DNA of 64,000 nucleotides from M3007 sp041741155 (GTDB taxonomy: Bacteria; Bacteroidota; Bacteroidia; Chitinophagales; Saprospiraceae). Below the pieces are notes generated by a model, which searched no databases, was not told where the DNA came from, and saw only the letters and a list, made by a program, of their open reading frames with translations. Shown in pieces: positions 50,737 through 59,898 of this stretch. The stretch's first letter is position 1. Every line of letters starts with the position of its first letter. The DNA is taken from NCBI GenBank assembly GCA_041741155.1, contig JBGSKO010000213.1, positions 69,664-133,663 on the forward strand. Direction: 5' to 3'. Made by a program: the position numbers and the translations under genes.

Positions 50737-51288
50737 ATGGAAAATAACGTGCCCTCCGCCGTGGAAAAGCAATCGAATAGTGCATCAACGTCCCCCCAAT
50801 CCAAGTGGATAACCGGCGCCCTTGTAATTGCCGTGTTTGTGGCAATCTGGTTGCTGCTGCGCCCGCCATTGCATGAGCGCTTGTACACGGAATACGGTGT
50901 TTATCCGAAGGCAGAACTGCTTCTGCGTGGCGGTGGAGATGAAACTGCACCCGATATGAAACCGGTTGCCGATGCATTCAATCGGGGCGAGTACCAAAAT
51001 GCCCTTGATCAATTGAGTTTGTACTTGCCCAACTACCCCCATGACATAGAGGCGCGTCTGCTTATAGGGCTTTGTTACCTGGAATTGAACAAAAACGAAG
51101 ATGCACGTGGCGCGTTTCAACAAATTATCCGAAAGCCAAATGCCTGGTCGAGCGAGGCATCCTGGTTTCTGGCGCTTTCCTACCTGCGCGAAAACAGGCG
51201 CATGGAGTGCATCCGGGCATTAGGCGGTATCCGGGAGGAGAGCGACCGTTACCCGCAGGCGCTTGAACTCTGGGAAAAAATTAAATGA
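50737..51288 (+). CDS. Membrane-anchored TPR protein
   Basis: 183 residues. A polar N-terminal tail is followed by one transmembrane helix at about 25-42 (ITGALVIAVFVAIWLLL). The rest is periplasmic, with two or three TPR-like units (FNRGEYQNALDQLSLYLPNYPHDIEARLLIGLCYLELNKNEDARGAFQQII, WFLALSYLRENRRMECIRAL). It is probably a scaffold for other envelope proteins. It starts 28 bp after the PLP enzyme and likely shares its transcript; no functional link is visible. Confidence 0.78.
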   Translation: MENNVPSAVEKQSNSASTSPQSKWITGALVIAVFVAIWLLLRPPLHERLYTEYGVYPKAELLLRGGGDETAPDMKPVADAFNRGEYQNALDQLSLYLPNYPHDIEARLLIGLCYLELNKNEDARGAFQQIIRKPNAWSSEASWFLALSYLRENRRMECIRALGGIREESDRYPQALELWEKIK

Positions 51289-52470
51289 CTATTGTTGGCT
51301 GGTGTACTGTTGGGCAACTTTTTCCCGGAAAGCATCCACTCTCTCCGTGCGTTTCCAGCCTTCAGCAGCACACAGATCAACCAGTTCCTTTGTCATTTTT
51401 CCGAGTTTGGTATTGGGGTATTGTTGCTGAACGTATTCCCACGTGGACTTGAAATCTTCCGAAACCATGCCGGTTTCAGAAGTAAATGCGGGGGTATTGT
51501 CGGCGCCATTCAGCAGTACGAGTTGCATCCAGCGTTCTGATTCCCGGGTTTCTTCCCGAAGGGGGAAGTATGGATTCTCACTATTAAATTTTTCCCAGAA
51601 AACGGCAACATCGGCCACCTTGCTCAATGGAATGATGATTCCGCCATCGCTGAATATGGGCACCCGCTGCTCCGACGTGCGCTGGTTGATAAATTTTTGC
51701 ATGGTCTGTGTGGTACGTGGGCCAAAATACTCCTGATGTTTTTGCCAATCTACCACCGGAAAGATCGAGCCTTCGCTCCAAACAAGCCGAAATCCATTGT
51801 CGTCAATGGGTGCCGTAGCGGGGTATTTGCTGTAATCGAAGCGCTCGTTGTACACTGCTTTGTCATCCTCCTCCGTAAACGCCACCTGCTCCGTTATTTT
51901 ATAAAACTCGCCCTCCACTTCCATCCGTCGCAGGACTTGCTCCAACAAAATGAATGCGGCGTCGGCAAGCGGGCGTGGTGCATCCGCCAGATTTTGCTGC
52001 ACATAGCCCCAGGCTTTGCCGCCACTGCTAAGGTCTTTGGTGTCCAGTGTTTTCAGAAATGCCGAAAAAGCGCCGATGCGTTCAGTGTCCGGACTGCCGG
52101 TGCGAGGGCCTGCATATACCCAGGTGAGCGCACCGCCAAATGCCCAGCCGGAGTGCCGGTCGCCAGTTGTTGCCGTGACCTGATAGTAAGGCGCCCGATA
52201 CGAGATGCCCCGCAGTTCGATTTCTTCCTGATTCGTGGATTCATTGCCGGCGCCTTCCACTACTTCGCCTTCTTTGAGTTGCGCCAGCACATTCGAGTTC
52301 TGATTAGGCGCTTCGCGCAACCGTAGATTTTCAACCTTCGCCGTGTACAGGAAAAGTTCGGGCTTATCCGGTTGATCGGCAACGACGGCAGCCTTGGAAG
52401 TATCGGATTTACAAGCCGTAAAAAAAGCTGCCAAGAGCATTACAGCGAAAAGGATGTAGGTTGATCGCAT
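51289..52470 (-). CDS. Lipoprotein with bacterial SH3-type domain
   Basis: 393 residues from MRSTYILFAVMLLAAFFTAC, a lipoprotein signal with the lipid cysteine in FTAC. Residues 38-105 form an SH3-like domain (VENLRLREAPNQNSNVLAQLKEGEVVEGAG, GWAFGGALTWVYAG). The remaining part is globular and unrecognised. Its stop abuts the stop of the convergent TPR gene with no base between. The frame upstream of 52470 is rejected because it lacks a signal and crosses the promoter at 52500. Confidence 0.75.
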   Translation of the reverse strand: MRSTYILFAVMLLAAFFTACKSDTSKAAVVADQPDKPELFLYTAKVENLRLREAPNQNSNVLAQLKEGEVVEGAGNESTNQEEIELRGISYRAPYYQVTATTGDRHSGWAFGGALTWVYAGPRTGSPDTERIGAFSAFLKTLDTKDLSSGGKAWGYVQQNLADAPRPLADAAFILLEQVLRRMEVEGEFYKITEQVAFTEEDDKAVYNERFDYSKYPATAPIDDNGFRLVWSEGSIFPVVDWQKHQEYFGPRTTQTMQKFINQRTSEQRVPIFSDGGIIIPLSKVADVAVFWEKFNSENPYFPLREETRESERWMQLVLLNGADNTPAFTSETGMVSEDFKSTWEYVQQQYPNTKLGKMTKELVDLCAAEGWKRTERVDAFREKVAQQYTSQQ

Positions 52471-52499
52471 TATTTTTTGTTGTGTTTTTTTCAATAGCG

Positions 52500-52507
52500 C
52501 AAAAGTA
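52500..52507 (-). promoter_or_regulatory. -7 element TACTTTTG for SH3 lipoprotein gene
   Basis: A perfect consensus followed by CGC, 29 bp upstream of the ATG at 52470. Confidence 0.55.
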
Positions 52508-52563
52508 GTGCGATGCCGACATTTCAGCTGCGTTACTTTGTCCGGTAAAACAAAGCATCTTTT

Positions 52564-52989
52564 ATGAAAAACCAGTTCGTTCTCTTTATCCTCTTTTTTC
52601 CGTGGTTTGTAGCAGGCCAAACCAAAAGCGATCTGAAAATTCTCCATACCGAGCAACAACGATTCGAGGCTATGGAGCAGCGGGACACGATACGGTTGCG
52701 CCAACTGCTGGCCGACAATTTGTTTTACCTGCATTCCAATTCCTTTTCCGAAGACAAGTCCGCGCACATCAGCGCCATTGCCGCCGGCAGGCTCATTTAT
52801 AAAAAAATGCTCCGCGAGCAGGCATCTGTGCGAAGATATGGCCGTACGGCATTGGTCAACGGTATTGTGTTTGTGACCGGCGTTCTGAATGGCAACCCGT
52901 TTGAGGTGCGCCTGGCCTATTCGGCGATCTATCGTAAAAAGAGCGGACAATGGCAGCTGCTCAATTGGCAAAGCACCCGAATTCCATAA
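52564..52989 (+). CDS. Exported NTF2/SnoaL-like protein (DUF4440-type)
   Basis: 141 residues. The signal peptide is MKNQFVLFILFFPWFVAGQ. The mature part follows the NTF2-like alpha+beta cone: a helix with RFEAMEQRDTIRLRQLLADNLFYLHSNS, central strands (YGRTALVNGIVFVTGVLNG) and a final strand (SGQWQLLNWQSTRI). Members bind small ligands or act as cyclases; no catalytic residue is obvious. A hairpin that may act as terminator follows 13 bp downstream. Confidence 0.75.
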   Translation: MKNQFVLFILFFPWFVAGQTKSDLKILHTEQQRFEAMEQRDTIRLRQLLADNLFYLHSNSFSEDKSAHISAIAAGRLIYKKMLREQASVRRYGRTALVNGIVFVTGVLNGNPFEVRLAYSAIYRKKSGQWQLLNWQSTRIP

Positions 52990-53002
52990 GAAAAGATGAA
53001 AT

Positions 53003-53032
53003 AAGCCCGTCCATTTTGCAACGGACGGGCTT
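53003..53032. terminator. Hairpin, possible bidirectional terminator
   Basis: A perfect 10-bp stem AAGCCCGTCC / GGACGGGCTT with a 10-base loop lies between convergent genes. No long T-run follows on either strand, so termination may be weak. Confidence 0.45.
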
Positions 53033-53097
53033 GAAATCCTTCTATAAAAACCTTCTTGCTGTTTTTATTTTTTTTGGGCAGATGGTCTGCCACTTCA

Positions 53098-54750
53098 TTA
53101 CGATACGGATACTTCCTGCAGCGTACGGCCGCCGGTTACAGTTCCCTGTTTGATGGGGTCGTCGGCAGGTAACGATTCACAGTGTACAAAATCAGCTTCT
53201 CCAATTTCGTAGCGTTCGTGAAAACCATTCAGAATAACTTTGATCCCTCTGGAGGGCGCTTTTACGGCAACAAATTCCTTAATGATTTCCAGTACATCAT
53301 AGTCAATATAAGCTGTGTCTGAAGCATCAAGAATGACCTCGGAGTTGCTCGGAAGGTGATCAAGGGTCATTTTGATGCTGCCTTTGTTGAGGAATGAGAC
53401 CTCCTGCGAAAGTTTGATTCGGATAAGGTCGCCGGTGTGGTACTCCTCTTCGTGGAAGAAGTACGCGTTTCTCATATTGCTGCGCAGGATGGAAAAAATA
53501 CTGATACACAAACCGATGGCGACACCAGTGAGCAAATCCGTAAAAACTACCGCAGCTACAGTGGCAATAAACGGCCACCATTGGTACTTGCCGCTGGCCC
53601 ACACTTCTTTAAAAATGGAAATTTTAGCCAATTTATATCCCACCTGCAAGAGTATAGCTGCCAACGCCGCCAAAGGTATCAGGTTGAGCACCGTGGGTAT
53701 GGTGAGTACGCAGATAAACAGGAAAACACCGTGAAGGATGGCAGACATTTTGGTGCGCCCTCCGGCATTCAGATTGGCAGAACTTCGCACAACCACAGAG
53801 GTTAAAGGCAAACCTCCGATCAGACCCGAAACGATATTGCCGATACCCTGAGCGCGGAGCTCGGTATTGGGGTTAGTGGTACGTTTCATCGGATCCACCT
53901 TGTCAATAGCTTCGATGCAAAGCAGGGTTTCAATGGAAGCTACGGCACATATCGTAAGGGCTATCTGGTATACCGCAGGATTGCTCCATTGTGAAAAATC
54001 TGGAAGCATGAACTGACCGAAAAAGCCCGACAAATTCTCCGAAACCGGAATTGTAACCAGGTGTTCCGGGCGAATAGCCCAAGCCCAGCCGGTGTATTTG
54101 AACAATTCATTTAACAAAACACTGACTGCTACAGCAATCAATGCTCCAGGTACCGGTCCCAATAGTTTTTTAATGTTTGGTTTTTCGCCTAAAATCAAAA
54201 TCGCCAGTGCAACCAGCGTGACAACCGTGGCGCCCGGGTGAATATACTGCGTGATCGTCTCCCAAAGCGTTGTAAACGTGTTGTTTCCACCGGCTTCGGA
54301 GAAAGCCATGTCGCCCTCGGCATCCTTGTCGTAGCCCAGGGCATGCGGAATTTGTTTGAGGATGATAATAATACCGATACCCGAGAGCATGCCTTTGATC
54401 ACACTCGTAGGAAAAAAATTGGCGATACTACCTGCCTTGGCGAGGCCCAATGCCAACTGGAAAACGCCGGCCAATACCACGGCAAAAAGGAAAATCTGAA
54501 AGCTGCCGAGCTGCTGGATAGAAACCAGCACCACCGCCGTTAAACCCGCAGCCGGACCACTCACACTGGTGTGGGAATTGCTCAACCATCCGATCACAAC
54601 GCCTCCAACAATACCTGCGATCATACCGGAAAACAACGGCGCTCCGGAAGCTAACGCAATGCCAAGGCACAATGGAAGCGCAATTAGGAAAACGACGATC
54701 GAGGCAGGCAGATCCTGTTTCAGATTAGCCAATAGTTTACTGTTTAACAT
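53098..54750 (-). CDS. SulP-family anion transporter with STAS domain
   Basis: 550 residues from MLNSKLLANLK; the frame upstream is not hydrophobic and is rejected. Multiple membrane helices begin with LPASIVVFLIALPLCLGIALASGAPLF, a SulP signature, followed by SGPAAGLTAVVL and IVSGLIGGLPLTSVVVRSSANLNAGGRTK. The C-terminal STAS domain (about 430-540) has VSFLNKGSIKMTLDHLP, ILDASDTAYIDYDVLEII. It transports an oxyanion such as sulfate, bicarbonate or an organic acid. A small His-rich membrane protein gene lies 92 bp upstream on the same strand. Confidence 0.92.
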   Translation of the reverse strand: MLNSKLLANLKQDLPASIVVFLIALPLCLGIALASGAPLFSGMIAGIVGGVVIGWLSNSHTSVSGPAAGLTAVVLVSIQQLGSFQIFLFAVVLAGVFQLALGLAKAGSIANFFPTSVIKGMLSGIGIIIILKQIPHALGYDKDAEGDMAFSEAGGNNTFTTLWETITQYIHPGATVVTLVALAILILGEKPNIKKLLGPVPGALIAVAVSVLLNELFKYTGWAWAIRPEHLVTIPVSENLSGFFGQFMLPDFSQWSNPAVYQIALTICAVASIETLLCIEAIDKVDPMKRTTNPNTELRAQGIGNIVSGLIGGLPLTSVVVRSSANLNAGGRTKMSAILHGVFLFICVLTIPTVLNLIPLAALAAILLQVGYKLAKISIFKEVWASGKYQWWPFIATVAAVVFTDLLTGVAIGLCISIFSILRSNMRNAYFFHEEEYHTGDLIRIKLSQEVSFLNKGSIKMTLDHLPSNSEVILDASDTAYIDYDVLEIIKEFVAVKAPSRGIKVILNGFHERYEIGEADFVHCESLPADDPIKQGTVTGGRTLQEVSVS

Positions 54751-54842
54751 GGTTGTTTTTTGTTTGAATACAAGAACCAAAGCATGGCAAGGGCTGGTCA
54801 GCCTCATGCCAATGGCAAAAAAATAGATTGGGAAAGAACCGC

Positions 54843-55178
54843 TTATGCGCGGTTGGGAGGAGGAGAAAAGATGGTAATAAACGCAAGCACCGAGATGTCG
54901 TCATCTTGAATCAGATGACTCTTGGCCGTATCGGCCTCATCTTCCGGAACAGAAATTGGCTCCAACAAGTGGTGTGGATGATGGTGCTTGGCTTCTTCTT
55001 CCAGAAGATTTGATGCGGGGACAGGAGTTGTTTCCTCTTCAGCAGGGTCTTGGTTTCCCGTGTACAATAGGAATGCTTGCTGCATGCTTGGACAAACTAA
55101 ACGTGCCACGTCGTTGAGCACCAGGCACCCAACGGCGAGAAAAAGCAAGACACGTAAACCCTTTTGAAATATGACCAT
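54843..55178 (-). CDS. Small membrane protein with His-rich segment, upstream of SulP gene
   Basis: 111 residues from MVIFQKGLRVLL. One membrane segment (VLLFLAVGCLVLNDVARLV) is followed by a hydrophilic acidic tail with KHHHPHHLLEP near residue 65 and a final hydrophobic patch (ISVLAFITIFSP). There are Cys and His residues that could bind metal. It is on the same strand as the SulP transporter, so it may be an accessory factor, but no family is recognised. No perfect promoter element was found upstream. Confidence 0.5.
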   Translation of the reverse strand: MVIFQKGLRVLLFLAVGCLVLNDVARLVCPSMQQAFLLYTGNQDPAEEETTPVPASNLLEEEAKHHHPHHLLEPISVPEDEADTAKSHLIQDDDISVLAFITIFSPPPNRA

Positions 55179-55208
55179 GGCAAGAAGAACAAGCAAACGC
55201 GAAGGTCG

Positions 55209-55216
55209 TACTTTTG
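55209..55216 (+). promoter_or_regulatory. -7 element TACTTTTG for MDR reductase gene
   Basis: A perfect consensus, 40 bp upstream of the ATG at 55257. Confidence 0.55.
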
Positions 55217-55256
55217 TTCGGGAGGCCCATATTATTTTATCATAAAGTCATTCAAA

Positions 55257-56219
55257 ATGAAAGCCCTTGTCCTGCAAGAACTTCAAAAACCACTTGTTTA
55301 TCAGGAAGTTGAATCGCCTGTGCTGTCTGAAAACGAAGTTTTAGTACAAATTAAAGCCGCTGCGCTCAACCGCCGGGACTGGTGGATCACCCAAGGGCAA
55401 TACAGCAAAATCAAGCTGCCTGTCATCCTCGGCAGTGATGGCGCCGGCTTGCACAACGGAGAATCAGTGGTGCTGTACCCGGCACTCGAATGGGGGAACG
55501 ATCCTGCAGCGCAGGGCAAATCCTTCCGTGTGCTGGGCCTGCCTGAAAACGGCACCTTTGCCGAGTATATTCGTATTCCCCACGCCAACCTCGCCCCCAA
55601 ACCCAAGCACCTGACCTGGGAACAGGCGGCTGCCCTGCCTTTGGCAGGACTTACTGCTTTTCGCACACTGTTCACCCGCTGCGCATTACGCCCGGGCGAA
55701 CGCGTACTCATCACCGGCATCGGTGGTGGCGTAGCACTCATGGCCATGCAACTCGCGCTTGCCGCAGGAGCCGAGGTGTACGTTACCTCCGGATCGGAGG
55801 AGAAAATTCGAAAGGCTATGTTATTGGGTGCTGCCGGAGGGGCGAACTACCGCACTGCTGATTGGGACAAACTCCTGAAAAATGAGGTTGGTGGATTCGA
55901 CGTGATCGTGGATTCTGCCGGAGGCGACGGATTTGCATTGCTTCCGGGCCTGTGCGATCCCGGCGCCCGAATCGGCATTTACGGCGGCTCACTCGGAAAA
56001 ATAAACAACCTCAGTCCGCAGATTTTATTCTGGAAACAGATCAGCATCCTCGGCGCTACCATGGGTACACCGGATGAATTCACTCAAATGCTGGATTTCG
56101 TTTCCCAACACCAGATCGTGCCCGTAGTGGATTCCGTATTTTCCCTGGCTGAGGGCAACAGCGCATTGCAACGTTTGGCGGCTGGAGAACAGTTCGGTAA
56201 GGTGGTGCTAACGGTTTAG
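55257..56219 (+). CDS. Zinc-independent MDR-family NAD(P)H oxidoreductase (quinone oxidoreductase type)
   Basis: 320 residues. The N-terminal GroES-like fold holds LNRRDWWITQGQY and LGSDGAG where zinc-dependent alcohol dehydrogenases have Cys and GHE. The four structural zinc cysteines are absent, so it is probably zinc-independent. GERVLITGIGGGVALMAMQLA is the nucleotide-binding Rossmann motif. It may reduce quinones or enones. The start at 55257 is favoured because it follows the promoter and gives the canonical MKALVL beginning. Confidence 0.88.
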   Translation: MKALVLQELQKPLVYQEVESPVLSENEVLVQIKAAALNRRDWWITQGQYSKIKLPVILGSDGAGLHNGESVVLYPALEWGNDPAAQGKSFRVLGLPENGTFAEYIRIPHANLAPKPKHLTWEQAAALPLAGLTAFRTLFTRCALRPGERVLITGIGGGVALMAMQLALAAGAEVYVTSGSEEKIRKAMLLGAAGGANYRTADWDKLLKNEVGGFDVIVDSAGGDGFALLPGLCDPGARIGIYGGSLGKINNLSPQILFWKQISILGATMGTPDEFTQMLDFVSQHQIVPVVDSVFSLAEGNSALQRLAAGEQFGKVVLTV

Positions 56220-56261
56220 AGTTTGCCGTCCGGCTTGTTTTTTCAGCCGGACGGCAAACTC
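56219..56261. terminator. Strong bidirectional hairpin overlapping the MDR gene stop codon
   Basis: A perfect 17-bp inverted repeat GAGTTTGCCGTCCGGCT / AGCCGGACGGCAAACTC with loop TGTTTTTTC. It starts on the last base of the stop codon and stands between convergent genes. The loop, not the 3' flank, carries the T-run. Confidence 0.7.
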
Positions 56262-56267
56262 AAACGT

Positions 56268-58079
56268 TTAGAAGCCTTGAACAACTACCAAACGGCCGGT
56301 ATAGCGCTTTTCACCGGAAGCAATTTCCAGGAAATACAGCCCGGGACGTAGCATTCCACCTTCCAGAAAGATCTGGTTGGCACCAGCCCCTACAGGAATA
56401 TTTTGCTGCAAGCGTCCGGCTACATCCCACACACGCAGCATGGCATTGGCGGACAGTGGTTCGGACATTTGTACTGTCACGACATCTATAGCAGGATTTG
56501 GGAAAATATTCAATGTGCCTGTAACCAGGTCCCGAGCGCCCACGGTGCAATCAAAGTTCGGATTTACAGTCACAGTTGTGGTATAACTACTGGTACAGCC
56601 CGTATTCAGATCAGTCACTTCCAGGGTGTATGTGCCGTTCATGGTGGCGCAGTACTCAAAATCCGTAGCACCGGCGATGGGACCGTTAAAAAGATACCAC
56701 TGCAAACTGAAGTTTGCCGGCAGTGCGGTCGTGTCAATCAGTTCCAGATTGTTCCGGTCGTTGAGATACGTCGGCTCTTCCGGTAGTGGATAGAATTCAA
56801 CAAAAACAGCATCGGATACAGCGGTACAACCATAAGTATTGGTAACCTGGACCTGGTAACTTCCGCTTTGGTCGGGCAAAAACAGGAAATCTGTAGCGCC
56901 GGCGATCGGTTCTCCATCCAGTAACCACTGATTGGGGCCGCCGAACGACGATTGCAACACCACGCCATTAGTCCCGGCACACGCCGTGAGTGTGTTGGTT
57001 GCAATTACCGGCGTAATGGGTAACGGATATACATTAACGGTGTCGGTTGAAATAACCTCCTCAATTGGGTTTTCAATATTGAGAATTACCCGAAACGGCC
57101 CGGATATCAAGGTATCCCCTCCGCTCAGGATATTGAACGACAAGCTTCCACAAGGGTCGTCGGCGCCCTCCAGCCCGGAATCCTCATCCCAAACCTCAAA
57201 GAGGTAATTTTTCTGTGGATCAAGCTTCAGGCCAATCGGAAACGTATATGGAAGCGACGCATTCGGCACGTCCGGAGAAGAGTCGAATATGTTCTGTCCT
57301 CCGGGGGCGAAAATCTTCACATAAAGGTCGGGGGCATTGATCAAATCGGAGCAACCCACACTCAGTACTTTGGCGCTCACCAACCGATAGCCTACGGTAT
57401 CTATGGTAGCTTTGTATTTGACCTCGTATGTGCCCGGTTGAGTGTAGGTATGTGCGGGAGGATTTTCGCCAACATAGGTGGAGCCGTCCCCAAAATCCCA
57501 TGTATAACTGAACCCGGCCATGCTATCCGACGGGATATTATTGGTAAACGTAACCGTCGTACTCCCGCACCCAACAACATCGGACATGGTAAAACCAGCG
57601 GTGGTACTAACTTTGGGGGCAACGTATAGCCGGATTGGAAAGGATGTTTCCTGATTGAAAATGAGCACGGTAGCCTTCAACTTGACGATCATTACAAACG
57701 AATCGGAGGTCGTTGGTATGCCGCAAATCTTGATGCAGCCATCTGTTTCTGTGGCTGTTTGGAATACCATCTGGCTGGCTTCCCAAAACAAACCGGGCGG
57801 CATATCGTCAATGCCGACAATTTCGATTTTTGAAATGGGTAGCCCGGGAGGTGTTGTGCTGTCCACCGCATTCACCGGCGTAGTGGTCTTGGGTACCCGA
57901 AAGGAGATGTCCGCATTGTACGGAGTCCCTTTTTCGCCATCGGGAAAAACGGGCAGATACAACGTGTCTTCAGGCAAGCCGGCCGGCAAACCGATGACAC
58001 AGCCCGGACAACCGCTTTGGGCGTTCAGGACATCCAAAATAAACACAAAAAAGCAAAGAGAGAGCAGGTGTTGTCGCAT
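56268..58079 (-). CDS. PKD-domain T9SS cargo protein
   Basis: 603 residues with a signal peptide (ending LNAQ). Residues 165-245 form a PKD domain (FSYTWDFGDGSTYVGENPPAHTYTQPGTYEVKYKA). Ig-like segments follow with LTACAGTNGVVLQ and GCTAVSDAVFV. A type A T9SS sorting domain starts near residue 523 (LNIFPNPAIDVVTV) and ends in RLVVVQGF. It is likely an exported surface or matrix protein. It lies downstream of another T9SS cargo gene (58341) with 261 bp and a palindrome between. Confidence 0.87.
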   Translation of the reverse strand: MRQHLLSLCFFVFILDVLNAQSGCPGCVIGLPAGLPEDTLYLPVFPDGEKGTPYNADISFRVPKTTTPVNAVDSTTPPGLPISKIEIVGIDDMPPGLFWEASQMVFQTATETDGCIKICGIPTTSDSFVMIVKLKATVLIFNQETSFPIRLYVAPKVSTTAGFTMSDVVGCGSTTVTFTNNIPSDSMAGFSYTWDFGDGSTYVGENPPAHTYTQPGTYEVKYKATIDTVGYRLVSAKVLSVGCSDLINAPDLYVKIFAPGGQNIFDSSPDVPNASLPYTFPIGLKLDPQKNYLFEVWDEDSGLEGADDPCGSLSFNILSGGDTLISGPFRVILNIENPIEEVISTDTVNVYPLPITPVIATNTLTACAGTNGVVLQSSFGGPNQWLLDGEPIAGATDFLFLPDQSGSYQVQVTNTYGCTAVSDAVFVEFYPLPEEPTYLNDRNNLELIDTTALPANFSLQWYLFNGPIAGATDFEYCATMNGTYTLEVTDLNTGCTSSYTTTVTVNPNFDCTVGARDLVTGTLNIFPNPAIDVVTVQMSEPLSANAMLRVWDVAGRLQQNIPVGAGANQIFLEGGMLRPGLYFLEIASGEKRYTGRLVVVQGF

Positions 58080-58233
58080 AACAACCGGTGTTTTATAGTG
58101 AAAGAATACGTTGCCCTGGCAGAGGAAAATGCACTGGGATTAAGAGAAAAGGCAACTACTTTTCAGAGACCGGAAGTACTTGTGGTGGTGCGTATGGAGT
58201 ACTGTCGTCAACATGGTGTGGCGGTGAACCCAT

Positions 58234-58266
58234 AGTGTCGGGGTGACTTCGAGTCACCACGACACT
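58234..58266. repeat. Perfect palindromic hairpin in intergenic region
   Basis: AGTGTCG and CGACACT flank the inner stem GGTGACT/AGTCACC with loop TCG, giving a 14-bp stem with one G-A mismatch. No T-run on either strand. REP-like in character. Confidence 0.75.
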
Positions 58267-58340
58267 CATATTGAGCCGCTACGTTTACGACAATAGAGTA
58301 CGGTAACGAGCTTAGGCCGCGCCAAACGCATCGCTTCATA

Positions 58341-59138
58341 TTAGTTTTTGACTAAGCGACGGACGGATTTCCCGCCGGCATTCCCAAGGGTGTACAGGTA
58401 GGTACCATTTGGCAGGTTGGATGCATCGTAGGAAAACTGGTTTTCGCCTTCGTACAGCTGTACTTTTTCACTGAAGAGACGATTACCAAGCAGGTCAAAA
58501 ACCTCGAACTGGAACATACCATTTTGAGTGGAAACTGCCTCAATAATTGTCTGATGTGTCACAGGATTCGGCATCGCGCGCACCCCGCTAAACGGGCTGC
58601 CGGGATCCGAAGACGAGGAAAAGCACTGTCCCTGCTCCTTCAGAAGCAAGTAGTAGTGGTTTCCCGGAGCTGCGTCGCCGGGGAAAATGACCGGAAAAGT
58701 GCCCAGAATAGTAGCCACGTTCGCCGTGATACCCAAGTCGAAGGTATCCGGCATATTTTGTGCCGATGGGGTTCCGTGCAACCGGATACATCCCAGGCTC
58801 AACGGCTGAAAAATGCAATTAGGCGGATCACACGAGTAGGTCAACCCGGCCGGCAAATTGCTTATGGCATTGGGCGGTAGCGTGACACTAAAGATTTTAA
58901 CTTTAATTACACCTTGATAATCAAACGAGTCCGGCACAAACACCGTGACGGACTGGTTGTATGATTCGCCAATACAGGCTGTTTTCAGGTTGTAAAAAGG
59001 TGAGTCTGGCGAATACGGCGCCGGCGAAAGCAGGTCGCCCGTGACGAGCAGGTTGGAGTCGCGCTCGCAGACTTGCGCGCTGGAAGATGCAAGGCTGAAA
59101 ATGGTGCAGAAACAGAACAGTAGTAGTACTTTGTTCAT
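58341..59138 (-). CDS. Small T9SS cargo protein
   Basis: 265 residues from MNKVLLLFCFCTIFSLASSSAQ, a signal peptide. The central part (SYNQSVTVFVPDSFDYQGVIKVKI, LGCIRLHGTPSAQNMPDTFDLGI) resembles part of the 603-residue neighbour (KICGIPTTSDSFVMIVKL), so the two may be paralogues. From about residue 187 (VRAMPNPVTHQTIIE) it ends with a type A T9SS sorting domain. Function unknown. Confidence 0.82.
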   Translation of the reverse strand: MNKVLLLFCFCTIFSLASSSAQVCERDSNLLVTGDLLSPAPYSPDSPFYNLKTACIGESYNQSVTVFVPDSFDYQGVIKVKIFSVTLPPNAISNLPAGLTYSCDPPNCIFQPLSLGCIRLHGTPSAQNMPDTFDLGITANVATILGTFPVIFPGDAAPGNHYYLLLKEQGQCFSSSSDPGSPFSGVRAMPNPVTHQTIIEAVSTQNGMFQFEVFDLLGNRLFSEKVQLYEGENQFSYDASNLPNGTYLYTLGNAGGKSVRRLVKN

Positions 59139-59323
59139 ACGGTTGAGTGTTAAATGAGCAAAAAAGATTGGTTTGTGTTTCCCGAACAAGCGTGGGTTAG
59201 CACCTGCTTGCGCGGTGTAAGTTCCGACGATTTTCGGACTTATTAAAATCCAACCTTGTAGCGAGGAAGATTACGGCAGTTGCACTTTTGGGGAATGAGC
59301 AGGTTTGGCCGGGATTATAGGAC

Positions 59324-59366
59324 CAAAAAAAACGAGGAGCGGCATTGCGGCCGGTTCCTCGTTTTG
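59324..59366 (-). terminator. Intrinsic terminator of the infC-rpmI-rplT operon
   Basis: On the minus strand an AACGAGGAACC / GGAGCCTCGTT-like stem (imperfect next to its loop) is followed by a T-run (eight A's at 59325-59332 on the plus strand). It lies 33 bp after the rplT stop. Confidence 0.85.
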
Positions 59367-59399
59367 TCCCTGAAAATTGATATTCTAACTCGGCTCAAA

Positions 59400-59747
59400 T
59401 TAGCGCTTCACAGCATCCAGCACTGCCTTAAATGTGCGGGGATGGTTGAGCGCCAGGTCGGCGAGCGCTTTGCGGTTCAAACGAATACCTTTCTGGTCGA
59501 GTGCATGGATGAACCTGCTGTAGCTGAGGCCCTCCATACGTGTGGCGGCGTTGATACGCGCGATCCACAGGCGACGATAGGTGCGTTTTTTGAATTTCCG
59601 GTCGCGGAAAGCATACTGCCACCCTTTTTCAAGGGTGTTTTTCGCTACGGTGTAAACCTTCGAACGAGCGCCGAAGTAGCCGCGGGCGGCTTTCATGATT
59701 TTTTTCCGGCGCGCGCGGCTGGCCGGGTTGTTGGTTGCTCTTGGCAT
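59400..59747 (-). CDS. rplT: Large ribosomal subunit protein bL20
   Basis: 115 residues, typical length. MPRATNNPASRARRKKIMKAARGY (start), GARSKVYTVAKNTLEKG and RINAATRMEGLSYSRF are L20 signatures. It binds 23S rRNA early in 50S assembly and in E. coli also represses rpmI-rplT translation by binding its own mRNA. Last gene of the operon. Confidence 0.97.
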   Translation of the reverse strand: MPRATNNPASRARRKKIMKAARGYFGARSKVYTVAKNTLEKGWQYAFRDRKFKKRTYRRLWIARINAATRMEGLSYSRFIHALDQKGIRLNRKALADLALNHPRTFKAVLDAVKR

Positions 59748-59898
59748 GTGTGAAAATTTTTTAGTACAACTCCGGGATTAGCGGTCTTTGACGAACAGTC
59801 ACGATTTTGTAATCGTAAGTCGTGAATCGCGAATACTTTAAGCCGAAGTCCTCGTTAAAAAATGTGGTTTAGAAACCCTCCTTAAAGGGCTGGTGCAA

